NCBI GenBank assembly: GCA_946537975.1
Contig: CAMNGG010000299.1
Coordinates: 1-34,886, forward strand
DNA from: an uncultured Treponema sp.
Lineage (GTDB): Bacteria > Spirochaetota > Spirochaetia > Treponematales > Treponemataceae
Length of the DNA: 34,886 bases
Reading direction: 5' to 3'
Positions 22,193-29,684 of the stretch are shown here, piece after piece. Numbering within the stretch: position 1 is the first letter of the stretch; every line of letters begins with the position of its first letter. The translations under genes and the position numbers were made by a program. Under the pieces are notes generated by a model that saw only the letters and a list, made by a program, of their open reading frames with translations, made no database searches and was not told where the DNA came from.

Positions 22193-22225
22193 TATCTCAT
22201 CGTGATAGTCTACCTGTCGTATATT
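22193..22225 (+). promoter_or_regulatory. Regulon promoter 13, for FliG-like gene 3 (diverged)
   Basis: The palindrome at 22193-22207, TATCTCATCGTGATA, keeps the outer arms but has a changed centre. -10 TATATT at 22220-22225 follows after 12 bp, the only promoter of the set off by one base. Confidence 0.65.
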
Positions 22226-22255
22226 AATCATATAAATACGAAGGAGGCTATGCTT

Positions 22256-22984
22256 ATGAAAAATGAATTATCTGCAGAACAGAAGGCTCAGACTATTGTT
22301 GAAACCACAATGGGCGACATTACCAGAGCAACCCGCAAAGTACTGATGGATTATGTCAGCAATATGTATCTTGTAAGCTTTGCAAAAGCAATCGCGTATC
22401 TCGGGCTGGAATCCGAAGATGCTATCAGTCTTTTGAATACCATGGATGCCGACACTCGCCGCCAGGTTGAGGCCTTTGCTAAAGGCTATCAGAAATCAGA
22501 ACCTCAGGTTGTTTCAGAAGTTGAGCATATCGTCACTGCTAATGGAATGAACCTTGATGATGACTACAAGAAGTTGAAGGAAAACCTTATACTTTCCGGC
22601 CAGCAGTTTACTGAAAAAGCAGTACGCAATTTCCGCAGCGAAACTCCAATCTTCCAGAAAAAACTCAACAACTGCATTTTTGCATTTGAAGACATTATCA
22701 ATCTCGATGATCGGGCGATTCAAAAGACACTCCGCGACGTAGATCAGCAGGAATTAGCGAAAGCTCTCAGGGGGGCTTCTCCCGAAATCCAGGATAAGTT
22801 CTTCCGCAACCTGCCAGTCCGTTATGCAACCATGCTAAAAGAAGACATGGAATTTATGGGTCCTGTGATCATAACCGATGTCAAAAAAGCCCAGGCAAGA
22901 ATCGTCCAGATTATCCTCCAGCTTGAAGCAAAAGGCGAAATTGTGATTGTTGCCAAGCATGAAATTAGCAAACTACTGGTTTAA
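22256..22984 (+). CDS. FliG-like protein 3 (FliG middle and C-terminal domains)
   Basis: 242 residues. The start at 22256 is chosen because AAGGAGG lies eight bases upstream; ATG 22250 is too close to it. Of the three this is the one nearest to true FliG. FliG-middle is at ~36-95 (YLVSFAKAIAYL in the EHPQ region, SEPQVVSEVEHIV) and FliG-C at ~130-235 (FAFEDIINLDDRAIQKTLRD, LRGASPEIQDKFFRNLP, MLKEDMEFMGPV, LEAKGEIVI). The torque positions read R172, R189, E196, D197, close to canonical. FliG-N is missing and EHPQ is not conserved. The C-terminal ten residues are extra. Related to FliG-like protein 2 over its whole length. Convergent with the DnaB-like gene (9-bp gap). Confidence 0.9.
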   Translation: MKNELSAEQKAQTIVETTMGDITRATRKVLMDYVSNMYLVSFAKAIAYLGLESEDAISLLNTMDADTRRQVEAFAKGYQKSEPQVVSEVEHIVTANGMNLDDDYKKLKENLILSGQQFTEKAVRNFRSETPIFQKKLNNCIFAFEDIINLDDRAIQKTLRDVDQQELAKALRGASPEIQDKFFRNLPVRYATMLKEDMEFMGPVIITDVKKAQARIVQIILQLEAKGEIVIVAKHEISKLLV

Positions 22985-22993
22985 AATAATTTC

Positions 22994-23782
22994 TTATTTC
23001 GAACTATTCGTATCAGAACAATAATAAATTACTGGACTCTCGAATCTAACAATTTCCCTCGAGAAGTTCAGTTTAAATTCTGCAGTTTCTCCATAATGAT
23101 TTTTTGCCACGATTAATGTTGCAACACTGTCTTCAACATTCTCACGATGTACAAAGAGCACTATATCTGAAACATCTTCTAAAGCTCCAGATCCACGTAG
23201 TTGTTGCAAATTTGGAGCCAAATTATCACAGGATCTTGCAACCTGACAAGTAATAAGAATCGGAATCTGTAATTCTTTTGCAAGCTTCTTAAGTTTTATG
23301 ATTATTTCCGTTACTTTCTCATATACTGGAGCTGCATTATCATTTATAGTAATTAAGCCAAGATAATCGATATAAATTATATCTATGGCATTCTCTTTTA
23401 CCTTCGTTCGAGCCATATCACAAATATCATTAATATTATCTACTCCATCTTCGATTATGATTGGTAAATCGCTGACTTCCGCCAAAACTGTTTTGTAATT
23501 TTTTAATTCATCTTTATCCATTTCTGAATTTCTGATTTTAGAATATGGAATACAAGAAATAGATGAAACTAATCTATCCTTAAACTGTGCTGCAGGCATT
23601 TCAAGACTGAAGAACAAACCTTTTGCACCGTTCTCAATAGTAATTTTATTGATTAAGGTTCCAAGAAATGCAGACTTACCAATAGACGGTCTAGATCCTA
23701 TAACCGTTAACTCCCCTGGAAAAAATCCGCCAATAACATTGTCTAATTCTGTAAAATTTGTTTTGATTGCTTTTACATCCAT
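22994..23782 (-). CDS. Stand-alone DnaB-type helicase C-terminal (RecA-fold) ATPase
   Basis: 262 residues corresponding to the DnaB C-terminal domain without the N-terminal primase-binding domain. Walker A GSRPSIGKS at 29-37, FFSLEMPAAQ (H1a-type) near 57-66, Walker B IIYIDYLGLI (~138-147), and the QLRGSGALEDVSDIVLFVHR segment near 194-213 with the arginine-finger loop are all present. ATP binding and hydrolysis should therefore be intact. It resembles DnaB/RadA/KaiC-type ATPases that load or move on DNA. The degenerate relative at 12279 may be its partner. The start is behind GGAGG. Single-gene unit under regulon promoter 14. Confidence 0.85.
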   Translation of the reverse strand: MDVKAIKTNFTELDNVIGGFFPGELTVIGSRPSIGKSAFLGTLINKITIENGAKGLFFSLEMPAAQFKDRLVSSISCIPYSKIRNSEMDKDELKNYKTVLAEVSDLPIIIEDGVDNINDICDMARTKVKENAIDIIYIDYLGLITINDNAAPVYEKVTEIIIKLKKLAKELQIPILITCQVARSCDNLAPNLQQLRGSGALEDVSDIVLFVHRENVEDSVATLIVAKNHYGETAEFKLNFSREIVRFESPVIYYCSDTNSSK

Positions 23783-23805
23783 AATAACCTCCGTTGTATG
23801 GAGGT

Positions 23806-23837
23806 ATCATAATTTACAGCAATGTCATTTAGTGATA
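23806..23837 (-). promoter_or_regulatory. Regulon promoter 14, for the DnaB-type ATPase
   Basis: Palindrome at 23823-23837 reads TATCACTAAATGACA toward the gene, then 11 bp, then -10 TATGAT at 23806-23811. Confidence 0.82.
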
Positions 23838-23852
23838 TTGAACCTTGAGATA

Positions 23853-24692
23853 TTAAACTTCATATCGTTTTAGGTAAGCTCTATGTTCTAAATCATTTGA
23901 CCAATCAACTCGAGTAAGAAACTCTGAATAACGAATATACTCAACGGAGAAATCTACTCCTAGTTGTTTGAAAAGATTACGGAATGTCACATTTGCAAAT
24001 GCAACATATTCTTTTCCTTCACGCTCTACCGTTTGATATTCTTCTGCTTCATCATAATTCCAGACTATATTCAATAATCTGATTTTCTTTGGAACCTTAC
24101 CTTTCTCTCGTGCACAGTAATTATAGATTCCAAGAATATGAATATTCATTTGAACTGCATCGTATTTTGAATAAAAAGGCATTATCCTTTTTGCATCTTT
24201 TGAATCTTTCACTTCCGGGAAAGATTTCAAACTTTTGAAAGATTCTATAAAGTGCGGCACTGCCTTATCTATTTCCGGGGGATAACATCTTGGCGAAAGA
24301 TATGCAATGCTCATAGATTTTGGATTTTCTGTCCACTCAAGCATTTTCGCTTCAACAAGGGTCAATTCTGTCTTATCTTCACTTAGCATAGAAACATCAA
24401 GATGCGCAGAATGATCATGGTCTGTTGCATCGTTGTTATTCAATGCAGGAAATTCTCGCTCATATTCAATATTCTGATATTTCTTTCCATCAAGAATAAC
24501 ACTGTCTGGGCCGATTGTGTTATAAATCATTGCGGCGGAGGATCTGATTGAGTTTGCTCTGGGGTCAATTCCTTTATAGGGAGTGAAGAAAAGATTTTCT
24601 GACATTGCTTTCAAATAATATCTATTACATAACTCTAATTCCTGTTGAAAGAGTTTTTGTCTCAATCTTTCAAGTACTATTTCTTTATTCAT
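23853..24692 (-). CDS. PD-(D/E)XK-like nuclease-fold protein
   Basis: 279 residues. The likely active site is HLDVSMLSEDKTELTLVEAK at ~97-116: Asp99, then Glu114-Ala-Lys116 at the end of a strand, the standard order of PD-(D/E)XK enzymes. The N-terminal helix (VLERLRQKLFQQELELCNRY) and a C-terminal region with KKIRLLNIVWNYD strands complete a restriction-endonuclease-like fold. It overlaps the upstream gene by 8 bp and is the fourth gene of the WYL2 operon. It may act on DNA together with its neighbour, which has a similar motif. The fold assignment is by motif only. Confidence 0.6.
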   Translation of the reverse strand: MNKEIVLERLRQKLFQQELELCNRYYLKAMSENLFFTPYKGIDPRANSIRSSAAMIYNTIGPDSVILDGKKYQNIEYEREFPALNNNDATDHDHSAHLDVSMLSEDKTELTLVEAKMLEWTENPKSMSIAYLSPRCYPPEIDKAVPHFIESFKSLKSFPEVKDSKDAKRIMPFYSKYDAVQMNIHILGIYNYCAREKGKVPKKIRLLNIVWNYDEAEEYQTVEREGKEYVAFANVTFRNLFKQLGVDFSVEYIRYSEFLTRVDWSNDLEHRAYLKRYEV

Positions 24693-25518
24693 GCTTATCT
24701 AATTCCTTCTTGTTTTTCCACTCTTCAAATTCAGCCTCGTTTATTACATATTTTCGTGAATTAGGATTTTTATCAAAAATATCATGTATACTTAATAAAT
24801 CTGCCATCGAAAAAGAGTACTTTTTATTCAACCCAATAAAATTTATATAAATAATAACTTGTTTAAATCTTTTCTCTAATTCTTTAGAAGAAAAATGACG
24901 GTTATTTATTTCTTTTTTCACACCTTCTATTGATCTACTATACTTTGAGAAAATTGCTGCTATAGTTTTTTTGGACCGGTTATTTATTTCTTTTTCTTTA
25001 AGATACAAATAATGAATGAAATAATTCTTATTTTTTCCATTATTCTCACAAATCAATTTCAGGAAATCTTTCTGTATATTTTTTTTATCACATTGTCCAT
25101 ACTTGAATTCTAAATGCGACATTAAATTCTGCTCTGGCTTTTTTTCAATAAAGTTAGCTTTATGATATAAAGAAACATCAATTCGTGCAGACAAGAAATT
25201 ATTATCCTCATTATCATAATTTTCATTTGGAAAAATAACTCGAGGATTCTTCTTAAAATTATATATATTTTCTGAGGGAGTCTCGACAGAAAAAAATAAC
25301 TGATTTTGATTTAGAATACGTCTTATGAATATTTGTTTAAGTTCCTGTTCTGAATATCTTTTCTCCCCTTTTTTCTTTTGCTTATTTTCCTCATTTGCTT
25401 TTTCATCATTTCTATAATTCGGAATGATAATATTAGACTCACAAGCACCTTCTTTGATTACTGTTTCTAATTCCCTAAAAGAGTCTTCAATAATTGTTTC
25501 TATTTCCTTATTACTCAT
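24685..25518 (-). CDS. PD-(D/E)XK-like protein, second of the pair
   Basis: 277 residues. A lysine-rich, probably disordered region (38-55, ENKQKKKGEKRYSE) precedes a conserved helix EQELKQIFIRRIL. The possible active site is ARIDVSLYHKANFIE (Asp114) with HLEFKYG (Glu137-Phe-Lys139), the same D...ExK layout as the next gene, although sequence identity is low. The region is very AT-rich, lower in GC than its flanks. Third gene of the WYL2 operon; the start follows GGAGG and the 3' end overlaps the next gene by 8 bp. Confidence 0.5.
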   Translation of the reverse strand: MSNKEIETIIEDSFRELETVIKEGACESNIIIPNYRNDEKANEENKQKKKGEKRYSEQELKQIFIRRILNQNQLFFSVETPSENIYNFKKNPRVIFPNENYDNEDNNFLSARIDVSLYHKANFIEKKPEQNLMSHLEFKYGQCDKKNIQKDFLKLICENNGKNKNYFIHYLYLKEKEINNRSKKTIAAIFSKYSRSIEGVKKEINNRHFSSKELEKRFKQVIIYINFIGLNKKYSFSMADLLSIHDIFDKNPNSRKYVINEAEFEEWKNKKELDKHE

Positions 25519-25550
25519 CTATTCCTCCGTAATTATTTTAACTAGAAAAT

Positions 25551-26261
25551 CTATTTCAACAGTATATATTTTTTAAGATTCCAGAATGAATCCGAAACAT
25601 CCTCATTTTTTATCTCATATTTACTAATAGCATCATTAATAAACTTTTCATCTCCTTTGTTTAGAGCAAGTAAATCTTCTAGCATTCCCATTGCTTCATC
25701 TTTATTTACTGATATATTTGTTAGATTGTTTTTCAGATTCTTTCTGATTTGATATAAATAATTCTTATGAGACAATTGACTATGATCACTTCTCAGCATC
25801 CATATCAAATTGCTACATCTGTTATCAAAACCATTATTTGTTTTATGATGTACAATCCAATAATCATTTTTGGGAAGTTTTATAAGAGTATCTGATACAG
25901 GACATTTACACCAAACTTCTGCAACAAAACGATATACAGGATATTCTATTTTGTCATTTAATCTTACATACAAATATCCGTATTTCTTTTGAAATTGTTT
26001 TTCAATTTTATTATTTATTTTCACTCTTCCTAAATTACTGATATTAATTACATTTTCTTTTAAGAAGTTTTTTAACTCCTCTCTACAAGCATATAAAGCC
26101 AAATCGACATTCTTGTATTCCTTGAATTCTTCGTCTTTTAAGTTTGAAATATTCAATTCTTTATATGCTATATTGTCATTTTTGTTATATTCATAATTCT
26201 GCAAAATAAAGTTTAATTCTTCTTTTGAAACGCCATAATCTCTATTAAATTCTTTTGTCAT
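25551..26261 (-). CDS. HNH endonuclease, homing-type (NUMOD4/HNH-like)
   Basis: 236 residues. Residues ~72-82 (INISNLGRVKI) match the NUMOD4 'isnyGRVks' motif of homing-type nucleases. Residues 101-165 match an HNH domain: YPVYRFVAEVWC, then IVHHKTNNGFDNRCSNLIWM with the His138-His139 pair, Asp146-Asn147 and Asn151, then DHSQLSHK. Catalytic residues appear complete. It usually cleaves DNA with a bound metal ion. It lies 15 bp after WYL2 and is probably in its operon. A free-standing homing nuclease is possible, but the operon position suggests recruitment into the system. Confidence 0.75.
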   Translation of the reverse strand: MTKEFNRDYGVSKEELNFILQNYEYNKNDNIAYKELNISNLKDEEFKEYKNVDLALYACREELKNFLKENVINISNLGRVKINNKIEKQFQKKYGYLYVRLNDKIEYPVYRFVAEVWCKCPVSDTLIKLPKNDYWIVHHKTNNGFDNRCSNLIWMLRSDHSQLSHKNYLYQIRKNLKNNLTNISVNKDEAMGMLEDLLALNKGDEKFINDAISKYEIKNEDVSDSFWNLKKYILLK

Positions 26262-26276
26262 ACTCTTCCTTGTGTT

Positions 26277-27272
26277 CTACCTTAAATTTCTTACCATCCC
26301 TCTAACATTCTTTCCCCACTCTTTCACCAGCCACTCTGGCTCCAGCGGCTGCACGTACATTCCATGACTCAGTACCCACCCGAGAAGCGGATAGTCCTGA
26401 TTAGTGGTAAAGGTCATGATTGTACTACCATCACTCTGCTTTTCGAACTTCTGGTCTTCGGCCCAGTTGTAGGTTTTTATGTAATTGAGAGTTTGTTCCG
26501 AAGTAATTTTGAGTTTGCAGTTAAGTAACTTCGGGCCTATGTAGCGGCGGAAGTTACCTTTTGCACGTTTGGTATATTCAAAATCAGGAGGAAGTTCGAA
26601 GGTATTTTTCTTGTCAATTTCCAGGTCGTGGATTCCCGGCAGATTGTAGAATCTGTTGGCTTTTACATCCGGCATCTGATTATATGTGTACAAGCTCCAC
26701 ATTCCTTCGCTGTAAATAAGCTGCCACGGCTGAACAACAATCACATTGTCGTAATTCAGATACTTAAAGCGTATGTAGTTATTCTTTGACATTGCCTCTT
26801 CAAGCTTGGTCCAGATTTCATCATCAACTTTTACCGGATCCATTCCAAGAAACAAAATGCGGTTCGAGAGCTTCTTTGAATTGAGTTTTGAGTCTTCATC
26901 AATATTGTCAGAAAGAGAATTGAAAACTTCGATTGCTTTTTTATACACCGGTGTATTCTTTATGAGATTCAGAAGATTGGACATCAGTTGTGCTGCGACA
27001 ATCTGTTTTTCCGATGTAAGCATTGCAGGAATTCTGAAAGAAGGCTGAGTGTAATAAAAGCCTTTTCTGATTCTGTCGTACTGCAAAATATCTTCCGCCC
27101 CAAACTTCAGACGTAAATCCCGCAAGTCGCGGTTAATTGTTGGAATGGAAGCTTCTGTTACTCTTGCAAAATCTTCTACACTCGGATATCCTCCTTGTGA
27201 AATCATTTGATCAATCTTCAAGATTCGTTCTAGTCCGTTCAAATACTGTTTCTTTACCTTTTCTTTTGCCAT
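26277..27272 (-). CDS. WYL-domain transcriptional regulator (WYL2), candidate regulon master
   Basis: 331 residues. An N-terminal HTH (residues ~15-50: LERILKIDQMIS, then FARVTEASIPTINRDLRDLR) is followed by a WYL domain (~150-225; VVQPWQLIYSEGMWSLYTYN, with WSL in place of WYL) and a C-terminal extension to ~331 that includes GWVLSHGMYVQPLEPEWL. It has the same layout as WYL1. Its promoter carries the regulon palindrome (27314-27328), so it is probably autoregulated and a good candidate to bind all 17 sites. It heads an operon with HNH and two PD-(D/E)XK-like genes. Assignment to the sites is inference; no binding data can be read from sequence. Confidence 0.85.
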   Translation of the reverse strand: MAKEKVKKQYLNGLERILKIDQMISQGGYPSVEDFARVTEASIPTINRDLRDLRLKFGAEDILQYDRIRKGFYYTQPSFRIPAMLTSEKQIVAAQLMSNLLNLIKNTPVYKKAIEVFNSLSDNIDEDSKLNSKKLSNRILFLGMDPVKVDDEIWTKLEEAMSKNNYIRFKYLNYDNVIVVQPWQLIYSEGMWSLYTYNQMPDVKANRFYNLPGIHDLEIDKKNTFELPPDFEYTKRAKGNFRRYIGPKLLNCKLKITSEQTLNYIKTYNWAEDQKFEKQSDGSTIMTFTTNQDYPLLGWVLSHGMYVQPLEPEWLVKEWGKNVRGMVRNLR

Positions 27273-27296
27273 TTGCTGCTCCTATTTACAGCTACT

Positions 27297-27328
27297 ATAT
27301 TATACACCCAGACTATCAAGGAATGATA
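27297..27328 (-). promoter_or_regulatory. Regulon promoter 15, for the WYL2 operon
   Basis: Palindrome at 27314-27328 reads TATCATTCCTTGATA toward the gene (arms kept, centre changed), then 11 bp, then -10 TAATAT at 27297-27302. The altered centre may tune autoregulation. Confidence 0.75.
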
Positions 27329-27331
27329 GGC

Positions 27332-28456
27332 TTAATTTTTTCTTTGTTTATTTAATTCTAATTTTCCTTCAACAGAAAAATCAAAATCTTTATAAACCTC
27401 TGTAGCTTCTACATCTGTAATACAATAGGCACATTCACATTTGAGTCTGTGGCACACCCAATTAGACAAAGGAGTTCTTAACGAACTGGCAGTTATAAAC
27501 ACAGGTCGATACCCCTTATCAGATATATATTTCATTTTTTTTCCTAGTTCAGAATCAAATCTTTTTGCATCACAAGATTCTAATAAAAAATAAGGTACTT
27601 CTGTTCTGGATTTAGGAGTAACTATATGGTCTGTTAAAAAATCACAAAGCGTTTGTGAAATTCTTAATACATGCACCCTTTTATCTTCTGCTAAATTCAA
27701 AATTATTGGGTATGCCAGCTTCTCTCTAACCTTTTCCATAAGTTCTACCGGCTTTTTCTTATCCTTTAAATTATCAGCAATTGTTTCAAGAATTGTATTC
27801 ATGTCGCGAATTGAAACGCCTTCTTCAAGAAGCCAATTTAAAATGAGCTTTAAATCTGATGTTGAAAAATCATGCTTGAAAAAAATATCATCTATTACAA
27901 CAGGATTTTGAAAACGAATTTTATTTATAAGAGTATTTACCATGCTTTGATCAAGAAACTTCGTAATATTCTTTCTTATAATTTTGTAAAGATGACATCT
28001 TATAACAACAGACCACTCTGGAATCACATAGCCACGAGACTGTGCCTCATCTTTTTCTGAATAAGGGATTATTACTGCATCGATATCAAACGCAGGATCT
28101 CTAGTCTTCTCTCCAGAAATTTCTTCCGTAACAGCTCCTGTATCAAGGCACATAACATAATGAGGATTACATTTTTCATATCCACCAACTTCAACACCAT
28201 GCAATAATATCTTATATTCATAAGCTTCGAGACACATATTATCCCGTATACGAACTTTAGGCAGGGGTAAACCATATTCCCCATCAATTTGATTTCGTAC
28301 ATATGAAATCTCTTCTAACAATGGAGCTTTTAGTTCTTGATCAACTAAAGGAATTAAACCATATCCAAGTTGTAATTCAAGAGGATTTGGTTGTCCTCCA
28401 AAATTACGATAATACTTCTCATCATATATTCTTGGGCGTTTTCGTCTTCCAGCCAT
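27332..28456 (-). CDS. FlhA cytoplasmic-domain homologue without membrane domain
   Basis: 374 residues. Residues ~24-230 match the cytoplasmic domain of the flagellar export gate protein FlhA: PLELQLGYGLIPLVD (25-39), PLPKVRIRDNMCLEAYEYKI (64-83), GAVTEEISGEKTRDPAFDID (107-126), VVIRCHLYKIIRKN (150-163), and LLEEGVSIRDMNTILETIAD (209-228). Full FlhA has ~690 residues with about eight transmembrane helices; none are here. The final ~140 residues diverge (VPYFLLESC, PVFITASSLRTPLS) but keep the order of FlhA's last subdomain. It cannot form an export pore, so it is a soluble, repurposed paralogue. It starts one base after the vWA gene ends, with GAGGAG in that gene, and is the last gene of the MoxR-vWA operon. 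Confidence 0.88.
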   Translation of the reverse strand: MAGRRKRPRIYDEKYYRNFGGQPNPLELQLGYGLIPLVDQELKAPLLEEISYVRNQIDGEYGLPLPKVRIRDNMCLEAYEYKILLHGVEVGGYEKCNPHYVMCLDTGAVTEEISGEKTRDPAFDIDAVIIPYSEKDEAQSRGYVIPEWSVVIRCHLYKIIRKNITKFLDQSMVNTLINKIRFQNPVVIDDIFFKHDFSTSDLKLILNWLLEEGVSIRDMNTILETIADNLKDKKKPVELMEKVREKLAYPIILNLAEDKRVHVLRISQTLCDFLTDHIVTPKSRTEVPYFLLESCDAKRFDSELGKKMKYISDKGYRPVFITASSLRTPLSNWVCHRLKCECAYCITDVEATEVYKDFDFSVEGKLELNKQRKN

Positions 28457-28457
28457 C

Positions 28458-29684
28458 TCATTCTCCTCTGTTTTTCAGGCTTGGAATAAAGGTTGCTTTA
28501 TTAAATCGCAAATCTTTAATCCAATGGTTTGCATTGTCATACTCGACTTTGCTTGTAAGAATCCAGAGAATTTGCTTGTTCTTTTTGATTTTTGGTATAG
28601 CCGCATAACCATCCGTAACCATAATCAGGCCTTGGTATTCTTCATGGTTTTCGTAATAGTTTATTACGCTCTGAAAATTGGTTCCGCCGCGTCCAAGGAT
28701 TTGAATTGAACGTCTGGCTTTTTTTAGTTCAAACTCCTGTTTGATTTCTGTATCAAATGCAAGAACCTTAATAGTCTCAACTCCATAGCTGAAAAAGCGG
28801 TTTATGATCGAAAAGAAATTCTGCAAATCATTAGAACAAATTGAACCGCTCACATCAACGGCAACAAGCAGGTGCGTTTTGGGTTCAAACTGACTTCCCA
28901 TGAACTCAAAGCCATATCGGCGGTTAGGCTTCATGCGGGTTAGTTTTCTGCGCTGGCTGATTATGCTTGCTCGGAACTGAGAAAGGATTCGGCGATAGTC
29001 CATCGGAATTTTTAGAGAGGCTGTAACTGTTTCCTGAAACTGTCCTGTTACACTACCCCACTGATTAGTCTTCTGGGCTTTCTCTATTTCCATATTTACT
29101 TTATCAGCCATCTCTTCGTCTTCATCCCAAAATTCAGAACAAGATGCTGCAGCCTCATATTCCCATATTTCCCCTTTTTTCAGAGACGGACTGAGATGAG
29201 TTTTTTGCTGAGAGTCTTCACCGCTTTTACCACCAGAGCAAGACAAGTCTTTGTAATCTCCCTCTGGAGTAACATCCGGGCAAATCAAAGTAAGTTTTCT
29301 GTAATATTCCTCATAACTCAACTGATTCTCAAAATTGTAATGAGCTGCATTATGGAGTTTTTCATTCTGAAAACAGTGCTCACGGATTGTAACGTCACTG
29401 GCTGTAGTAAGGGCTGACCTGTTCGGATACGGTGGCACTCGCTGATAAGGATGCTTTAAGAGGATTCGGGTAACTTCTGTTTTAAGCCCCATCTCAATCT
29501 CATCTGTGGAGGCTTGTTTCAACAAGTTAGGATTGTATTCAATGCGACGTTTCCCGGTTCGGAAAGGACACTTTATTTCTGTGTTCTCTTCCAGTTTGTG
29601 AGTACAGTACACATTGAATAAAAGCGGTTCATACAAAAACCACTTGTCTACAACCTTACTGATTGTTTCCCTTACATCAGTCAT
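28458..29684 (-). CDS. vWA protein of the DUF2201 (metallopeptidase-like plus vWA) type
   Basis: 408 residues. The N-terminal ~120 residues resemble the zinc-metallopeptidase-like domain of DUF2201-type proteins, but the HExxH helix is degenerate (TEVTRILLKH at 69-78: first His is Thr, second is Arg), so no protease activity is expected. Residues ~270-400 form a vWA domain with an intact MIDAS: DVSGS at 277-281, the Thr in GRGGTNF, and VTDG. A charged, Gln/Ser-rich linker lies between. Its partner is the MoxR ATPase directly upstream (stop and start overlap, TAATG). Such pairs act as chaperones that insert cofactors or remodel complexes. Confidence 0.85.
   Translation of the reverse strand: MTDVRETISKVVDKWFLYEPLLFNVYCTHKLEENTEIKCPFRTGKRRIEYNPNLLKQASTDEIEMGLKTEVTRILLKHPYQRVPPYPNRSALTTASDVTIREHCFQNEKLHNAAHYNFENQLSYEEYYRKLTLICPDVTPEGDYKDLSCSGGKSGEDSQQKTHLSPSLKKGEIWEYEAAASCSEFWDEDEEMADKVNMEIEKAQKTNQWGSVTGQFQETVTASLKIPMDYRRILSQFRASIISQRRKLTRMKPNRRYGFEFMGSQFEPKTHLLVAVDVSGSICSNDLQNFFSIINRFFSYGVETIKVLAFDTEIKQEFELKKARRSIQILGRGGTNFQSVINYYENHEEYQGLIMVTDGYAAIPKIKKNKQILWILTSKVEYDNANHWIKDLRFNKATFIPSLKNRGE

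Noticed and set aside
18478-22984. FliG-like genes as the cell's ordinary flagellar motor genes
   Set aside because: They lack FliG-N, have lost EHPQ, and are flanked by no flagellar basal-body genes.
28458-29684. Active zinc metallopeptidase in the vWA protein
   Set aside because: The HExxH position reads TEVTR, so the metal ligands are missing.
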